22,500 nucleotides of DNA from Prorocentrum cordatum. Its lineage: Eukaryota > Sar > Dinophyceae > Prorocentrales > Prorocentraceae. The position numbers and the translations under genes were made by a program. The stretch covers positions 55,001 to 77,500 of the forward strand of contig CAUYUJ010011492.1 of NCBI GenBank assembly GCA_963575745.1. Direction: 5' to 3'. Below, piece by piece: positions 8,695 through 19,641 of this stretch. The notes under the pieces were generated by a model. It made no database searches. It saw nothing but the letters and a program-made list of their open reading frames with translations, and had not been told where the DNA came from. Within the stretch, counting starts at the first letter, position 1; the number at the start of each line of letters is the position of its first letter.

Positions 8695-8934
8695 TCCAGC
8701 TCGATGTTTCTCCCCTTGAGCTGATCCCCATGACCGTTGCCCATCAGGAAGGCGCTTGAGAAATCAGCCACGTGAGTCGCGCGAGCTGATTCGCTTTCGC
8801 CCGACCATGCGGGGCATTTGGGCTCAAAGCTTTGTAGTCTAAGTAATTTTGATTCACCATCGTGATAGCTTCGTATAGCTGCCGATACCGAATAGCTCCA
8901 CATAGCTTAGTTGCGATCGCACCCGATCCAAACT

Positions 8935-9354
8935 ATGCTTGGAATAATGGCACCGCTGTGCGCAGTCGGGCTTGTGGCTACTGGCGCTGAGCACGTGGAT
9001 CTGCAGCTCGTGCAGACGCGCACGGCAAGTTTCTTGCGTGGCAGTAGGATCTGGCAGGGATGCCATACCTCTACCCAGGGAGACGAGTGCTACGAGAAAG
9101 TGTTGTGGGCGATGCGGACGGGCACCAAACAACACCCAGCGTGGTATCTCCCTCTGACGAGTCATTCCAGCTTCGAGGACTTCCAGCAGCACCTGCACGC
9201 CGTGGACAGGCTCTCTGACGTGTGTCCCAGGCCATGTGCAGCGGCGCAGTCGGAGGAGCGACCGACGGAGCAGTTGCCCGCGCCGATCCCTACAGCACAG
9301 CATGCTGGAACTCCAATGCCAACAGAATTCCAATTGCAACTCGTATGGGACTAG
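8935..9354 (+). CDS. Secreted Cys-rich protein, dinoflagellate-type domain, copy 2
   Basis: The protein has 139 residues and the same layout as the ORF at 5207-5626: a hydrophobic leader at 2-17, then C43-H-T, GDECY, WAM, HPAWY, SSFEDF and CPRPC. I count five base differences from copy 1 over 420 bp. Three are silent. Two change residues: Cys43 here versus Arg in copy 1, and Ala124 here versus Val. Cys43 is the state I expect for the family, so this copy is the better candidate for the functional form. All four domain Cys (43, 52, 97, 101) are present and could form two disulfides in a secreted or surface protein. The ORF ends in double TAG and is followed by the same GTAAGTATGG. No intron is needed to read the domain. 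Its function is unknown. Confidence 0.65.
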   Translation: MLGIMAPLCAVGLVATGAEHVDLQLVQTRTASFLRGSRIWQGCHTSTQGDECYEKVLWAMRTGTKQHPAWYLPLTSHSSFEDFQQHLHAVDRLSDVCPRPCAAAQSEERPTEQLPAPIPTAQHAGTPMPTEFQLQLVWD

Positions 9355-9566
9355 TAGCACGCACGTAAGTATGGCGTCTGAGCCGTCGAGGCCTACCCTC
9401 CTGTTTTTCCGCCATGAAGAGTCATCTCCGCCAGGCGTGTTCAATAACGCGACCTGATGCTTTTGCTACATGCGCGCACGCGCGCAGCGGGAGCAGCACG
9501 TCGATTGGACGTACCTGTTTCCGCCGTGGGCCAGCTCCACTAGCAAAAAAACACTGGGAGAACTCC

Positions 9567-9682
9567 GCGTAGCGCGTCACTCCGCCGGGCCCCCAGCAGC
9601 CCTCGAACGCGGCGACAGTTTCGCAGGTCGCAGCCCCCCAGGGATGGCGAGGCCCAGTCTGAATCTGCGTAGCGCGTCACTC
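9567..9682 (+). repeat. 100-bp spaced 16-bp direct repeats (copy 2)
   Basis: GCGTAGCGCGTCACTC is at 9567-9582 and 9667-9682, as in copy 1. Confidence 0.8.
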
Positions 9683-9719
9683 TAAAATGGAGTCGAAGTA
9701 AATTGGGTCGGAGGATCGC

Positions 9720-9848
9720 GCCGCATCGCCGATGCATCGGCGATGCGGCCTGATGTGGGGCCAGAGTTTCTTTACGTCGACGTAGCCGATGCATCGCCGA
9801 CGTCGGCGAAGCATCGCCGTGGTGCATCGACGATGCGGCGTTCCAAGT
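9720..9848. repeat. Palindrome cluster, copy 2
   Basis: The perfect 30-bp palindrome is at 9720-9749 and CGCCGACGTCGGCG is at 9795-9808. The cluster matches copy 1 base for base in the parts I compared. Confidence 0.85.
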
Positions 9849-10188
9849 CCTGCCTGCGGCACCGGCCGACCCCAGCCCCCAATGGGCAACTCCCTTCTGC
9901 ACACGAAAGAAGATCAGAATCGACCGATCCGGCGTTGCGAACAGTGTGTCCGGATTGCGGCCGAGGCCAGGCTCAGGACGGCCGTGCAGAGGGGCGGTCA
10001 CCAGGGGCAGCGTCACGGGGAGGATAGGCTCGGAGGGGCGCGTCGACCCCCAAGCGCCCGCGCAATGCCTACATGGGGCCCGATGGCCACACCTTCGCCA
10101 GCCAACCACTCGGCACACCCCTTCGGTGACCCGATAAGGAGCTCCGAGGAAAAACCCAGTGTTTGCGCCACGTTTCGTGCCCCCACAG

Positions 10189-10476
10189 GGAGCTCCCTTG
10201 AAGGCCCTTGTGGCTGCGCTCGCACGCGCCCGGCGCACCCATGTCGGCACACCCTTCACACGTCCCGTGGCCCCATAGGGAGCTCCCCCGAAGGCCCCAG
10301 AGGCTGCGCTCGCATGCGCCCGCCGCACCCATGTCGGCACACCCCTCACACGCTCCGTGGCCCCATGGGGGGCTCCACCGAAGGCCCCAGAGGCCGCGTT
10401 CGCACGCGCCCGCCGCACCCATGTCGGCACACTCCATCACACGTTCCGTTGCCCCATAGGGAGCTCCACCGATGAC
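10189..10476. repeat. 90-bp tandem array, three units (copy 2)
   Basis: Units start at 10189, 10279 and 10369, with a partial unit from about 10460. They match the first three units of copy 1 almost exactly, including the 91-bp third unit. The fourth and fifth units of copy 1 are absent. Confidence 0.9.
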
Positions 10477-10752
10477 AATACTCAAAATTCATCGGGTCTT
10501 TCGCCATGCTAATGTTTTTCACTGTTGGGCCTCGGGGGATCTGATTTCCTCGTCGCCGCGGCCAGCATCCCCTCGGCGTCCTGGCCAGTGTGCGCCCCGG
10601 GGCAGGCCCGCGGCTCATCCCCCTGGTCCTCCAGGCGCCGAGGCTTCCTCGGCGCCGGCGGCGTTTTCCCGAATTCCATCCTCCAGGGTCGGGTCGGACG
10701 AAGGGGGGAGGGAATGGGAAGGCGAAGAAGCGAACGCGATATAAGCATGAAT

Positions 10753-11882
10753 TTCTGGGGGGAGGGCAGCTGGCGCCGCGGGGACAGCGACGGGCTCGAA
10801 CTGCCGCCGCCGCTCGTTCTCGCAGCCGCCCTCCGTCGCCCCGTCGGCGCCGCCCAGCCGCCGCGATGTCTGTTCCCGCGCGAGTGCTGCCGACGGCAAG
10901 GCTTTGCCAGCTCCGCCTCCGCGCGCATCTCCTCCGCCCGAGGTGCCGCCCGCGGCGCTCGGCGAGGGGCCGACGCATCGGCCTCAGCGCAGCCAAGGTG
11001 AGGAAGAGGTACATAGGTTTTTCAGCAGCTGGCACACCAGCGCCCCCGCCCCAGACTCGATGGCGCGGAAGTGCTTGTTCCGTGGCACGGTTGCGGGGCC
11101 GATGACGCGCGTTGCCTTCGCGCGCGAGGCTCGTCGTGGCGTGGCGCCGTGGTGCTCGGCGTAAAGTTGTTTCAGGCGTGGTCGGCCTGGTCGCCTCACG
11201 GTTCGCGCGCCGAAGGGTATGGCCCTTGGTCGACCTCGGCACGTGGCCGGGCTACGGTCAGGATCCGCAATTTCGCGCGGATGAGGCAGCCTTAGGTTGC
11301 CCGCCAGATAGGGCGGCCCTCGCGAGCCGGCCCCAAGGTCGCCGCGCCCCCCGTTGCCGCGGGTCGAGCGCGCGCCAGCTGCGCCTCCGCGGCGCTCCCC
11401 GCCGAGGCCCCCGCTGCGCCCGCCCGAGCAGCCGCGGGGCCAGAAGAGGGGGCATAACGAGCAGCAGTGGGACCAGGGGGGGCAGTGCGGCAGCGACGCC
11501 GCCCGCGGCTCAGGATGGCGCCCCTCAAGGCCGCGTCCGTTCTGGCAGCGCCGCCAATCGGCGCGGCGCCGATCGGCCTCCGCGGGCAAGCGGCAGTCGC
11601 GACAGGCGAAGGCACGGGCAAGGGCAAGAACAAAAGCAATGACCAGAGCAAGCCCGACGGCGGCAAGCCCAGGATCGGGGAAACGTAAGACTCGAGTGGA
11701 TGTGCGCGTTCCATGTTGACGAACATCGACGTCGGATGTTGTGGGCGGCGATGCTTCGGTCTCGGCTGCAGGTTGTGCAATCAGGCGGGCCTGGGACCCT
11801 GCGAATGGCACTGCCTCCATTTGCCCGGTGACAAGTTCGATGCATTGAGCATTTTCTGGTAAGCGCGGCAGGTGTTGATAAC
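10753..11882. other. GC-rich stretch with no identifiable gene
   Basis: Frames are open on both strands with Arg/Ala/Pro-rich translations and no domain I recognise. A Lys/Gly-rich plus-strand peptide near 11600-11688 (GKGKNKSNDQSKPDGGKP) ends a 73-residue frame and may be chance. Nothing can be supported as a gene. Confidence 0.5.
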
Positions 11883-11883
11883 G

Positions 11884-11960
11884 TGTATATAGACACACAT
11901 GTATATACATACAGACACATATATATATATACGCATATGCATGCATTTGTATATTGGCGT
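11884..11960. repeat. Mixed (AT)/(AC) microsatellite
   Basis: Interrupted TATATA, CACACA and ATATAC runs lie between GTGTATATAG and TTTGTATAT. Confidence 0.85.
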
Positions 11961-12022
11961 TCGCGTCGCCACCCGGGCTTAAAGGTTTCAGGTTGCCAGG
12001 GAGACACCTGCAACTATTCATA

Positions 12023-12052
12023 TCTCTCTCTCTCTCTCTCTCTTTCTCTCTT
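12023..12052. repeat. (CT)n microsatellite
   Basis: ATCTCTCT continues through TCTTTCTCTCTTG as a pyrimidine tract. It is followed at 12150 and later by no clear exon, so a polypyrimidine-acceptor role is not supported. Confidence 0.85.
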
Positions 12053-12059
12053 GTTCACG

Positions 12060-15000
12060 CATGTACTTGTGATGGGCAGGAGCAGCGACGGTTGGCCCCT
12101 TGCGTTGCTGCGCTGTTTTGTACGTCCTTATGACACTTGCAGCCTTTCTGTCGGCTGCAGGACGTGCCAGAATAATTCGCTTAGACTGATTGCATTTTTC
12201 CTCAGGTCACGCATCTCCGACCAACTGGGGATAGGAACGTTGAGCCTTTCTTGCCGAAAGCATTTCCAGTTGCATGGCGGACGTTCCCCAGGCAGCAGCA
12301 AAGCGACCGGAGTTGCGATTGGCCTCAGCAGAAACAGTTACAGGAACGAGTTGGCCACCAGCGTCGAGCAGGGCACTCTTGAACTTCGAGGGCGGGCGCT
12401 CTATTTGAGATGTCGCAGGGGCAGACAAGACATGGGGTTCACGAGCTGCCAGTGTCCGCCGAAAAGGCACAAGCAGGGCAGCAGTAGCAAGACAGCGAAA
12501 CGCCAGCAGTTTGTTCACACCACGGATACTGTGCAATAAGCAAGTTGCCCAAGTGGTGCGCTCAAACCATTGGGATGGATCTCGACGGCACGACAGGACA
12601 TCACGCTGCGCGACAACCAGCGGCAGAGGAAAACAGCAAACCGCAACGGACCCAACCACTTGCATCTACGCCCGATACCCCACGTTCATGGCACGGCGCT
12701 GGTTGATGCCTGCGACGCGCCAGAAGCCACGCACCACGGCATGCAAGTGCGCGTTCAGAAGACAATCGATTACATCGAGGTCTTGCACAGCATGCTCACC
12801 AACCTGATGACGCGTCATGTTGCTCAGGTCAAAGACAGGACGTTGCATCGTATTTGCAGCGCGCAGCCGAATGACCATCTTCAACTGTGGATATCCGCAT
12901 GGCACACCTTCCATTGGAGCAGACCAGCGTAGTCGCCAAAATGCAAATTTTAAAACGCGCGGTGCGCATCCACGCCATGAATATTAGCGAACCGAACTAC
13001 TTCAAGGCATCCAAAGTTATTCGCAGTGCCAGATGCCAGTTTTCATGCGAGGGCAACATTGGTAGCTTGAATTCAGGGCTATGTCGAGATGTTGTTGATG
13101 TGGTGGCCCACGCGCCGCGATACATTCCCGGCTATCAGCGAGCGCAGGAGCCGCGATTCACTGCGAGTACCGGGGCGCGAACCCAAAATAACCAAGACTA
13201 ATCCCATTCTCGGCGCTCGTGAGCCGCGAATTCAGGCGCGTTCAGAGGCGCGGCGACAGGGGATCCCATGAGCCTCGCAAGTTATCCAGATCGACTGCGG
13301 CCATGCGCAGGGGACCCCGAGGGCGAGCTTGCAAACGGGCGGCAAAATCGAGAGCCCCTTCGTTAGTTTTGATCGACAAGTTACGCCGGCCAGGAATCGC
13401 GGGGGGTGCCAAGGCGACCGCCCAGAAGCATGATAAGCCACCCATGCAGGCAGTTGGATTTAGTGGGAGCCATTTCATGATATCTCTGCAGGCGTCGAGG
13501 CCGCGGGGCAGCGCGCTGCAGTTGATTATCCAGGAAAGTCCTAGAAGATTGGCCAAACCGTCGGCAGCTCCGCGCAGACATGGATGACATCAAACTATCA
13601 CAAGGGGAGCCAAGTGCTTACCATCATGGAAAGCTTGGCCAGACTGGGGCGCGCTGGGATATTTTCTTGTTTCCCCTTACTTTGCCCCAAGTGGTCATGC
13701 CGAGCAGAACAGCGATCGGGTTTTGGTTCCCATGACAGACCAGTATGGATAGCGCTCTATACTGAGGATGTGATGGATTTTCTCTTGAGCGCGATTCGCA
13801 GGGCGGCGGCGTATCACCGTCCCGGCGCCGAGCGGGCGCGCCCCGATTGCCCGGGGCAACGGCGGGAGGGGCGCCGGCGGCGCGCGGCCAATCGTGCTAT
13901 CATGTTGTTTGGGGCTGTCTTTCTACGAGAGCATCTTTGTTCGAACTCCCAATTTCCCTACTTGGGTGGATGGAGGCATTGCGCACGGGAGAAGGGGGGC
14001 CGCCATGCTCACGCAGGTTTGCGGCTCGCATCGGCTTCGGCGCGCAGAAGCCCCGCGCTTCGCGAGATGTCGCGATGATGCCGGCGCGTTCTACAGCGCG
14101 GATGTGCACCGCTTCGCGGCAGTTGACCAGGAGATGGTCAAAGAGGGCCAAGAGCGCTTGATTGACAGATAACCATGACCAGCACTTACGAGATGGACCA
14201 CGCAGAGCACGCCTGCCCAACCGAGAGTTATTCCTCGCCAGGAGATGGCGCATCCGCGAAAGTTTGCGGCAATGCGCATGGGCCTGGAGTCAAACTGACC
14301 CTTGCAACCATCAGTGATGAGTGCAGAAAGCCTCTCATAGCGCCACCATGCAGATTGCGCTGGAGGGCGAACGGGTCGTCTTAGCGGCCGCCGGCTTCGT
14401 TGACGATGCGGGGCAAAAATCTTCGACGCCAGCGTCGATCGCCTTCATGGGCTCTGCAACTGGGGGATATGTTTGCTGGGCGCGGGCTTGGGGGAGGCAG
14501 GGGGCGCCCAGGGCGGAGACTGGCAGGTCGACCTCGTTCATGGGGCCTGGAGAGATGCGAAGCAAGCAGTTCGAGTGTTTCATGACCACCAGGAGTTCCT
14601 AGATGGAAAAGACGGTCAGGGCAGCCATCTATCCAGGGCGCGCGCATCATCGCGCCAACGGCCGCGCAGCGAAAAGACGGGAGCGTCTCAACATCGTCGC
14701 CTCCGCTTGGACATACATCGCCGTTCAGGGTTTTGAATGCGCCACGTAGGTTTCGAGCCGTCGTCTTCGCCAGGCAGGTCGCGAACGCGGCCTCAGCGGA
14801 CGGGAAGCTGACGCGATGAATGCGATATCCCCACTAACGATAAGCAGTCTTGAGCCCTTGCACACAAAAGTGATTTTGCTGCGCTAGAGTGCCGCTAAAA
14901 GGTCGCGGCGATAAGAGAACCAACTGCCGGCATAAGGCGACGTAATTCATAAGCTTTTAGGAAGCTCATGGGAGAACCCTTTTCTGTGAATTCGGAATTC

Positions 15001-17030
15001 ACATAATCAAATGGCATCGCGCAGCGGCGAAGCACCCCCCGAGAGCACGCGCAGGTTCTGGGGGCCCTCTTAGGTCAAGCTCACAGCGAAGGCGAGCCCA
15101 AGCAGCGCCCACGGCGTCAGTCACGCTTCAGCCAATCCGTGGAATACGCAATAACTGGCAAGCACGACAGCGAGAGCAAGGGCCGGGGGCGCCCTCGGGG
15201 CCGCTGAAGTCCGCGCCAGTCTTCCGCGGCTCCGAGCCGTCAGCGGGGACGCCCGCCAGCGGTCAACGCGATGCGGCCCGCGGCAATGCGTATGGTCGCG
15301 AGCAGGGGGGCGTCCGCGACATTTCTCTCCATCCAGCTGATCTACCGTAGCACGCTGTGGGTGGCTTCGTTGTCTGAGGCGGCGCAGTCCGTCTTGGCGC
15401 ACACCTGGATGTTAGACCTGACGGAGTTTATGTAGTATCCGGTCGTCCTGGCGCATCGCGCTCTCCGGGGAGCGGCGCGGGGCGAGACGCTGCAGTTGCG
15501 CCTGAAGCTCCAGCTGAAGCCATCAGCAACACGCGCTCTCCTCCTCGAGCCCCGGGTGGAGGCAGAAAAGAGTCTCCATTCTGCCACCACTGGTGGCTTC
15601 CAGAGCGGCCATTCCTTCATATTGTCGAAGGTGCTACGAAGAAATTCCCAAGCGCGAAACCCTCGAGCTACTCATGTTCGCCGTTGAGAAGCGAGTTGGC
15701 CGACGTGCGCGTGGTAGCCCGCCCTGGTGCGTTCGACACCAGGCACGATTTGGTCGTGGACGCCATCCCGAGGTCGGCGAGGCAGTGCGCGGGTCGGCGT
15801 GTTTCCCAGCCTGGCGCGTTCCATCTCTGCTTCGTGGGCGAGGATGGCGTGACTGAGCATGCCCCAAGCCCCTGCAGACGGGGCGTTAGCACACGGGGTG
15901 GTAGCCAAGGGGCCCCTTCAAGCGAAAACGGGGCGGCAGGGCATTTACCTCGCACTAGTGCGCGGTGCATCGGATAACCCTGGGCGGGAGGGTTTACCTC
16001 GCACGTGCGCGCGGCAAATCAGTTTTTTTGTTGAAGACACAAATGAAAACGCAACCTCAGCGGCCGGCCGCTTTGCTAACGCTCCAATTGCAGGGGCTTA
16101 GATTCTGTGCTTTCGATGGCGCGCCGCCGTTTGTTGATGTCACCAACAACTGCATCAAAATGAGGTGGGCTTGTGCTGCTTCGCTGTGAAGCATGCTGAA
16201 GCCTGCCTGGCGTGCTCTGGAAAACCACGTGACTGTATTGCGCGTGCAGGCATTGTGTTGCAGTGGGCGCGCGGTGAGTGTCGCAACGACGCTTCGGCTT
16301 TTGTGGCCCATGCCCATCCGAATGTCAGCGTACCTCTAAGCCTTGATTCGTGGATTGTGCATCCTTTGCTGCCGACCGCTCCGCGTGTTTCGATTTTGCC
16401 TGGCACTGGGCCTCCATAGCGCACGTCCGTGAGCATTGGGCGCCTGCGTAGCACGAGCAAACATACATCCGTCATATATCGATGCGTACAGTTCTGCTTC
16501 TGTATACATCTAAAATTACAAACGTGTGTGTGTGCGCGTGACTTGTTTGTCGATTAGTGTGGGGGAAATGCATGTCGTTGCGGCCTCCCTCCCATCCCAT
16601 CTACGTTGTTACATGTCGCGTGCTGCGCACGCGGAGGCGGAAGTTCAGCGGCGAGGTCCCGGTCTTGTCTTCGCAAGCTATTCGGCTTGAAGTGTGTCAA
16701 GCATCACGGATGCCAGTTGAGGAAGCACAGTCATTTAGCACGCGTGCGTCTCTTCTGCGATTCCGAATAATTTCACGGAGCGAGTGGGAAACATAGTATG
16801 TGGCGTACCAGGCGAACAGAGTTCCACGCCCGCCTCCAAACCAGCCTTGCCATACATGAGTGCGGTAACACAGATGGAACGCGCATTGGGTACATATCAT
16901 GTGGCGTGGCTTGCGGTCGTTTACAGGTTGACGATCCACGCGGTGTCCGAAGCCAGCTCTGACATCGTGACGGCGTTGACTTGTCGTGGGTGGTTGCAGT
17001 TGTGAGAATGTTTGGAGGTTGGGCAGGGCG
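12060..17030. other. Moderate-GC region with no identifiable gene
   Basis: This region is less GC-rich than the first 5 kb. Plus-strand frames at 12570-12932 (with MQVRVQKTIDYIEVLHSMLT) and 12887-13201 (with MNISEPNYFKASKVIRSARC) look more protein-like than average but carry no domain I recognise and lie in different frames. They could be remnants of a decayed element or exons. A plus-strand segment with DWQVDLVHGAWRDAKQAVRV at about 14519-14578 is similar in quality. Nothing here is assigned. A perfect 17-bp inverted repeat GTGAATTCGGAATTCAC lies at 14986-15002. Confidence 0.45.
15941..16016. repeat. 49-bp spaced direct repeat with small palindromes
   Basis: TTTACCTCGCAC occurs at 15944 and 15993. 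The first is followed by the palindrome CGCACTAGTGCG and the second by GCACGTGC. Confidence 0.6.
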
Positions 17031-17031
17031 A

Positions 17032-17060
17032 GTGTGCGTGTGTGCGTGTGTGTGCGTGTG

Positions 17061-17100
<40 letters not shown>

Positions 17101-17142
17101 GGTGTGTGTGTGTGTGTGCGGGTGTGTGTGTGTGTGTGCGTG
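17032..17142. repeat. (GT)n microsatellite
   Basis: About 110 bp of GTGTGTGC and GGTGTGTG runs. It could form Z-DNA. It translates as CVCVCV or HTHTHT in open frames and is not coding. Confidence 0.95.
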
Positions 17143-17321
17143 GAGGCTTACGCATCTGCAAGTGGTCACCCACTCAGGAGTTCACACGAGTCCATGGACC
17201 CTCAGCGAGACCCCTGAACAGGAAGAGAGCGATTTGGCTCAACGAGTGCCCTCGCCGGGGCCAAGTAATGTGTCATGTGATGCCTCTCCTCCCCCTATGG
17301 AGACATCCCCCATTGTCGTTC

Positions 17322-17450
17322 GAGGGGGGGAGAAGCAGGAGGAGGAGGAGGAGGAAGAGGAGGAGGAGGAGGAGGAATTGAGGACGAGGATGCGGAGGAG
17401 GAGGAGGAGGAGGAGGAGGAGAGGGAGTCAAGTCGAGTCGAGTCGAGGAG
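17322..17450. repeat. Polypurine (GAG)n tract with AGTCG pentamers
   Basis: Purines run almost unbroken from CGAGGGGGGGAGAAG to GGAGAGGGAG, followed by four AGTCG-type pentamers. GGACGAGGATGCGGAGGA within it closely matches the tract at 19923-20030. Confidence 0.9.
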
Positions 17451-17993
17451 AAGTGAGAAGAACACTTCGGACTGTTGTTTGCCATGCCCGAGGGTTCACG
17501 CTGCAGCCAACGGCACGATCACAACCCAGGTCAGACATCGAAGCCCCTTACCTGACGTGCAACCGCACCGCGCCGATACAGGCTTCACATCGTCCACCCG
17601 ACGGGCTACTACTCGCTTCTCAAGTCCTTCGCACGCGCTCGGGCTGGGGCCGCCGACGCGGCGGGCCAGCCTCACGCCGGAACGGTACACGAAAGCGCAA
17701 GCATTCGAGGGCCGATTATTTGAGCACGGGCAGAATGTTCAGCACGACCGTCGCCACAATCGTGAATTTGAACCAGTATTGCCCCCCGCTGCAATACGGC
17801 GCCATCTGCGCACCACGATGCGGAGCACCAGCGCCTGCCGCACCTTGAGTGTCTTTAGCAACGCCTCCTGCTTCTGGACCTGCAGACGCTCCCAACGGCG
17901 CATCGGCACATGCATCAGCGAGCCACTCCACCCAGCGGCCAGTGAGCATCAGCAGGTGCCACCGGCAACGCTGCCGCATCTCCAGCATGCGTT

Positions 17994-18330
17994 TCACGAG
18001 GCCTGCATCTTGCCGAAGACGCTGGGTTCCGCCTCGTCCACGCGGCCGTCGTACCCGTCGGAGGTCTCGTCGAGTTTCTGATGGTCGCAGCCCATATCCT
18101 CCGTGTGCGTCACCTCGAATGCGATGTTCTCGATCCTACCGTCGAGCCTCAGCATGCCACGCGCCACAATGCCGCTGGGCTCCTCAACGGTCCAGTTGCA
18201 CTGCACCTCGCACATGCTCTCCTCATGCCCCCCATGCCACCTAGCTTCACCTCGGCCCCTCCGAGGGCCATCGCGTGCTCGCGCCTGCCGTCGACGGCGC
18301 GGCCGCCAGTGTTGTTCATGTCTTAGTCGA
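17994..18330 (-). CDS. Candidate exon(s) of an unidentified repeat-domain gene (block A)
   Basis: On the minus strand a frame from the ATG at 18319 reads MNNTGGRAVDGRREHAMALG, then GAEVKLGG. A second frame reads SMCEVQCNWTVEEPSGIVAR, then GMLRLDGRIENIAFEVTHTE, to a stop at 17994. Codons in both parts favour G or C endings. A one-base indel in the C6 run at 18228-18233 would join the two frames, so this is either a small frameshift, a sequencing error or an exon boundary. The second part ends near CAG followed by GCCTCG, a possible GC-type donor. The segment RLDGRIEN-(I)-EVTHTED is echoed in the exon at 18893-19359, and the GAEVKLGG DNA is echoed at 18545-18720. The family is unknown to me. 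Confidence 0.4.
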
Positions 18331-18544
18331 CCTGTTGAACCTCGCACTCCATGTATTCTTGTGGACGACGGTCCATGGAGAGGAAGCGTGTTGACAAGTA
18401 ATTTCCACATGTCTAGAATAAGGTTTGAAGCATGTCATAAACATGCAACTATTAGGTAATAATGTTTTTAAGCAGGTTTCAAACATTCTTAACACACGCC
18501 TAATTCAATTCCAGGATTGTCAGGGTGTCCACTGTCGTGGCATC

Positions 18545-18720
18545 CACTAATGACTTCTTCGCTCGTGGTGCCCTCGAGCCTTCCGTCGAGCCTCGCCGTG
18601 CTGCACTCCGTCGTGCCGCCCAGCTTCGCCTCGGCCCCTCTTCACGCCACCTCGCCCTCGTTTCTGCCGTCCTCGGGCGCGGCACCCGCCAGAGAGCGCC
18701 GAAGCGCGTATCCTCGACCG
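18545..18720 (-). pseudogene. Diverged, disrupted tandem copy of block A (block B)
   Basis: The DNA from about 18615-18690 aligns with 18234-18306: both contain CTTCRCCTCGGCCCCTC and a CTGCCGTC core. 18568-18600 aligns with 18128-18158, sharing CCGTCGAGCCTC. Between these, block B lacks about 80 bp present in A. The minus-strand reading GAEAKLGGTTECSTARLDGR parallels A but is preceded in frame by a TGA. I interpret it as a decayed duplicate exon. Confidence 0.45.
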
Positions 18721-18734
18721 CCTGGTTTTAGGTT

Positions 18735-18875
18735 GGGCATGTCCCCCTACAGGCAGATTTAGGAGGAAAAAAAAATGGGCAACAAATACCCCCAAATACC
18801 TAAACATATTCCAAACATCGTCCCCAGACTATTTGTTGGCTATCTTGAATATTCCCCCTGTAGGGGGACAGGCCC
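18735..18875 (-). mobile_element. MITE-like inverted-repeat element 1
   Basis: The 141-bp element has 19-bp terminal inverted repeats with one mismatch: GGGCATGTCCCCCTACAGG at 18735-18753 against the complement of 18857-18875. Read on the minus strand its interior has GGAATATTC, then CAAATAGTCTGGGGACGAT, matching the interiors of elements 2 and 3. It lacks coding capacity. It lies directly against the 3' end of a minus-strand coding block, whose frame runs on into the repeat and stops. No convincing target-site duplication is visible. Confidence 0.75.
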
Positions 18876-18892
18876 GAGTTAAGTCTGATTGC

Positions 18893-19359
18893 CTTGGGGA
18901 TTCCAGCTGATCCCTCGTGCCGCCCGCATTCAACTCGGCCACCTCGAACACCTCCCACGTGGACCTGTCGATGGGCGCCGCGTAGACGTTCACCGACTCT
19001 TGTCGCGTCTCGCTCGCACCCTCCATATCCTGCACAACCCACAAGCTCTCCACGTCGATGTGATCTGACCAACGCCCCTGGGCTGCGCGCATGCCCAGCA
19101 CCGGGTCGGTGAAGGTCGCCCTCGCCTTGACAGCGGGTATAGGGAAAGGCGGGACCCCGGCCAGCTCGAGGTGCGTCACTACTCCAGGCTCCGTCAGCTC
19201 ATTCTCGATCCCGGAGTCGCCGTACCTCGCGTCCAGCCTGTCGTTCTCGTCTTCGGCGCCGTCGCCGATCAAGAACGGTTGCGCGGTCTTGGACTCCTCC
19301 TGCCCATAGCAATTTCCCTGCAACTGCAAGAGGAAAGCGGCAATGATCTCCTCACTCCT
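18893..19359 (-). CDS. Candidate coding exon of an unidentified gene (block C)
   Basis: About 155 codons on the minus strand have a consistent G/C-ending bias and a balanced composition rich in Glu, Asp and Val, unlike the surrounding artefact frames. An acceptor-like CAGCTTGCAG precedes it, so the frame is best read as starting just inside at 19359. It ends near CCAAG followed by GC, a possible non-canonical donor of the kind known in dinoflagellates. The motif RLDARYGDSGIENELTEPGV, then VTHLE, parallels RLDGRIEN and EVTHTE of block A, suggesting repeats of one domain. If not spliced, the frame runs into element 1 and stops at 18829. No catalytic or binding motif is recognised. Confidence 0.45.
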
Positions 19360-19641
19360 CTGCAAGCTGGCCCAACACAGGCGGCGGAGGTATCATTTTG
19401 CCGGCGCCGACCGCGGAGGCGGCACCATAGACGTGGTCGTCCACGCGCTTCGGAGCGGCGCCTCTCGATGTTTGGAGACGATATTGCACGTTGCCAAGTA
19501 CAGTCAGAAATCATAGTATGGACGCACGGCCAGCCGTTCAGGGTGTTGGCAGTCCGCCGCCCAAAAAGTGCCAATGTCGGCGTCCAAAGCCCTTGCATCC
19601 TTAGCGCCCGTCCTTACTATAGATTTTGACTGTACTCTTAC

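Larger units (their letters stand above)
8836..10752 (+). repeat. Segmental duplication, copy 2
   Basis: This is the direct copy of 5108-7238. It is shorter because the 90-bp array has three instead of five units and about 34 bp is missing near 10612. Similarity ends just after CGATATAAGCATGAA (10737-10751), where copy 1 continues into the hairpin-bearing repeat and copy 2 into unrelated GC-rich sequence. Confidence 0.95.

Noticed and set aside
8811-8828. GGCATTTGGGCTCAAAG just upstream of duplicate copy 2 resembles the 3' part of the dinoflagellate spliced leader.
   Set aside because: It has several mismatches and an extra base, is absent upstream of copy 1, and GATTTGGCTCAA at about 17231 is equally close by chance. 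It is too weak to call a relict leader.
17032-17142. Cys/Val-rich or His/Thr-rich proteins over the GT tract.
   Set aside because: These are translations of a dinucleotide repeat.
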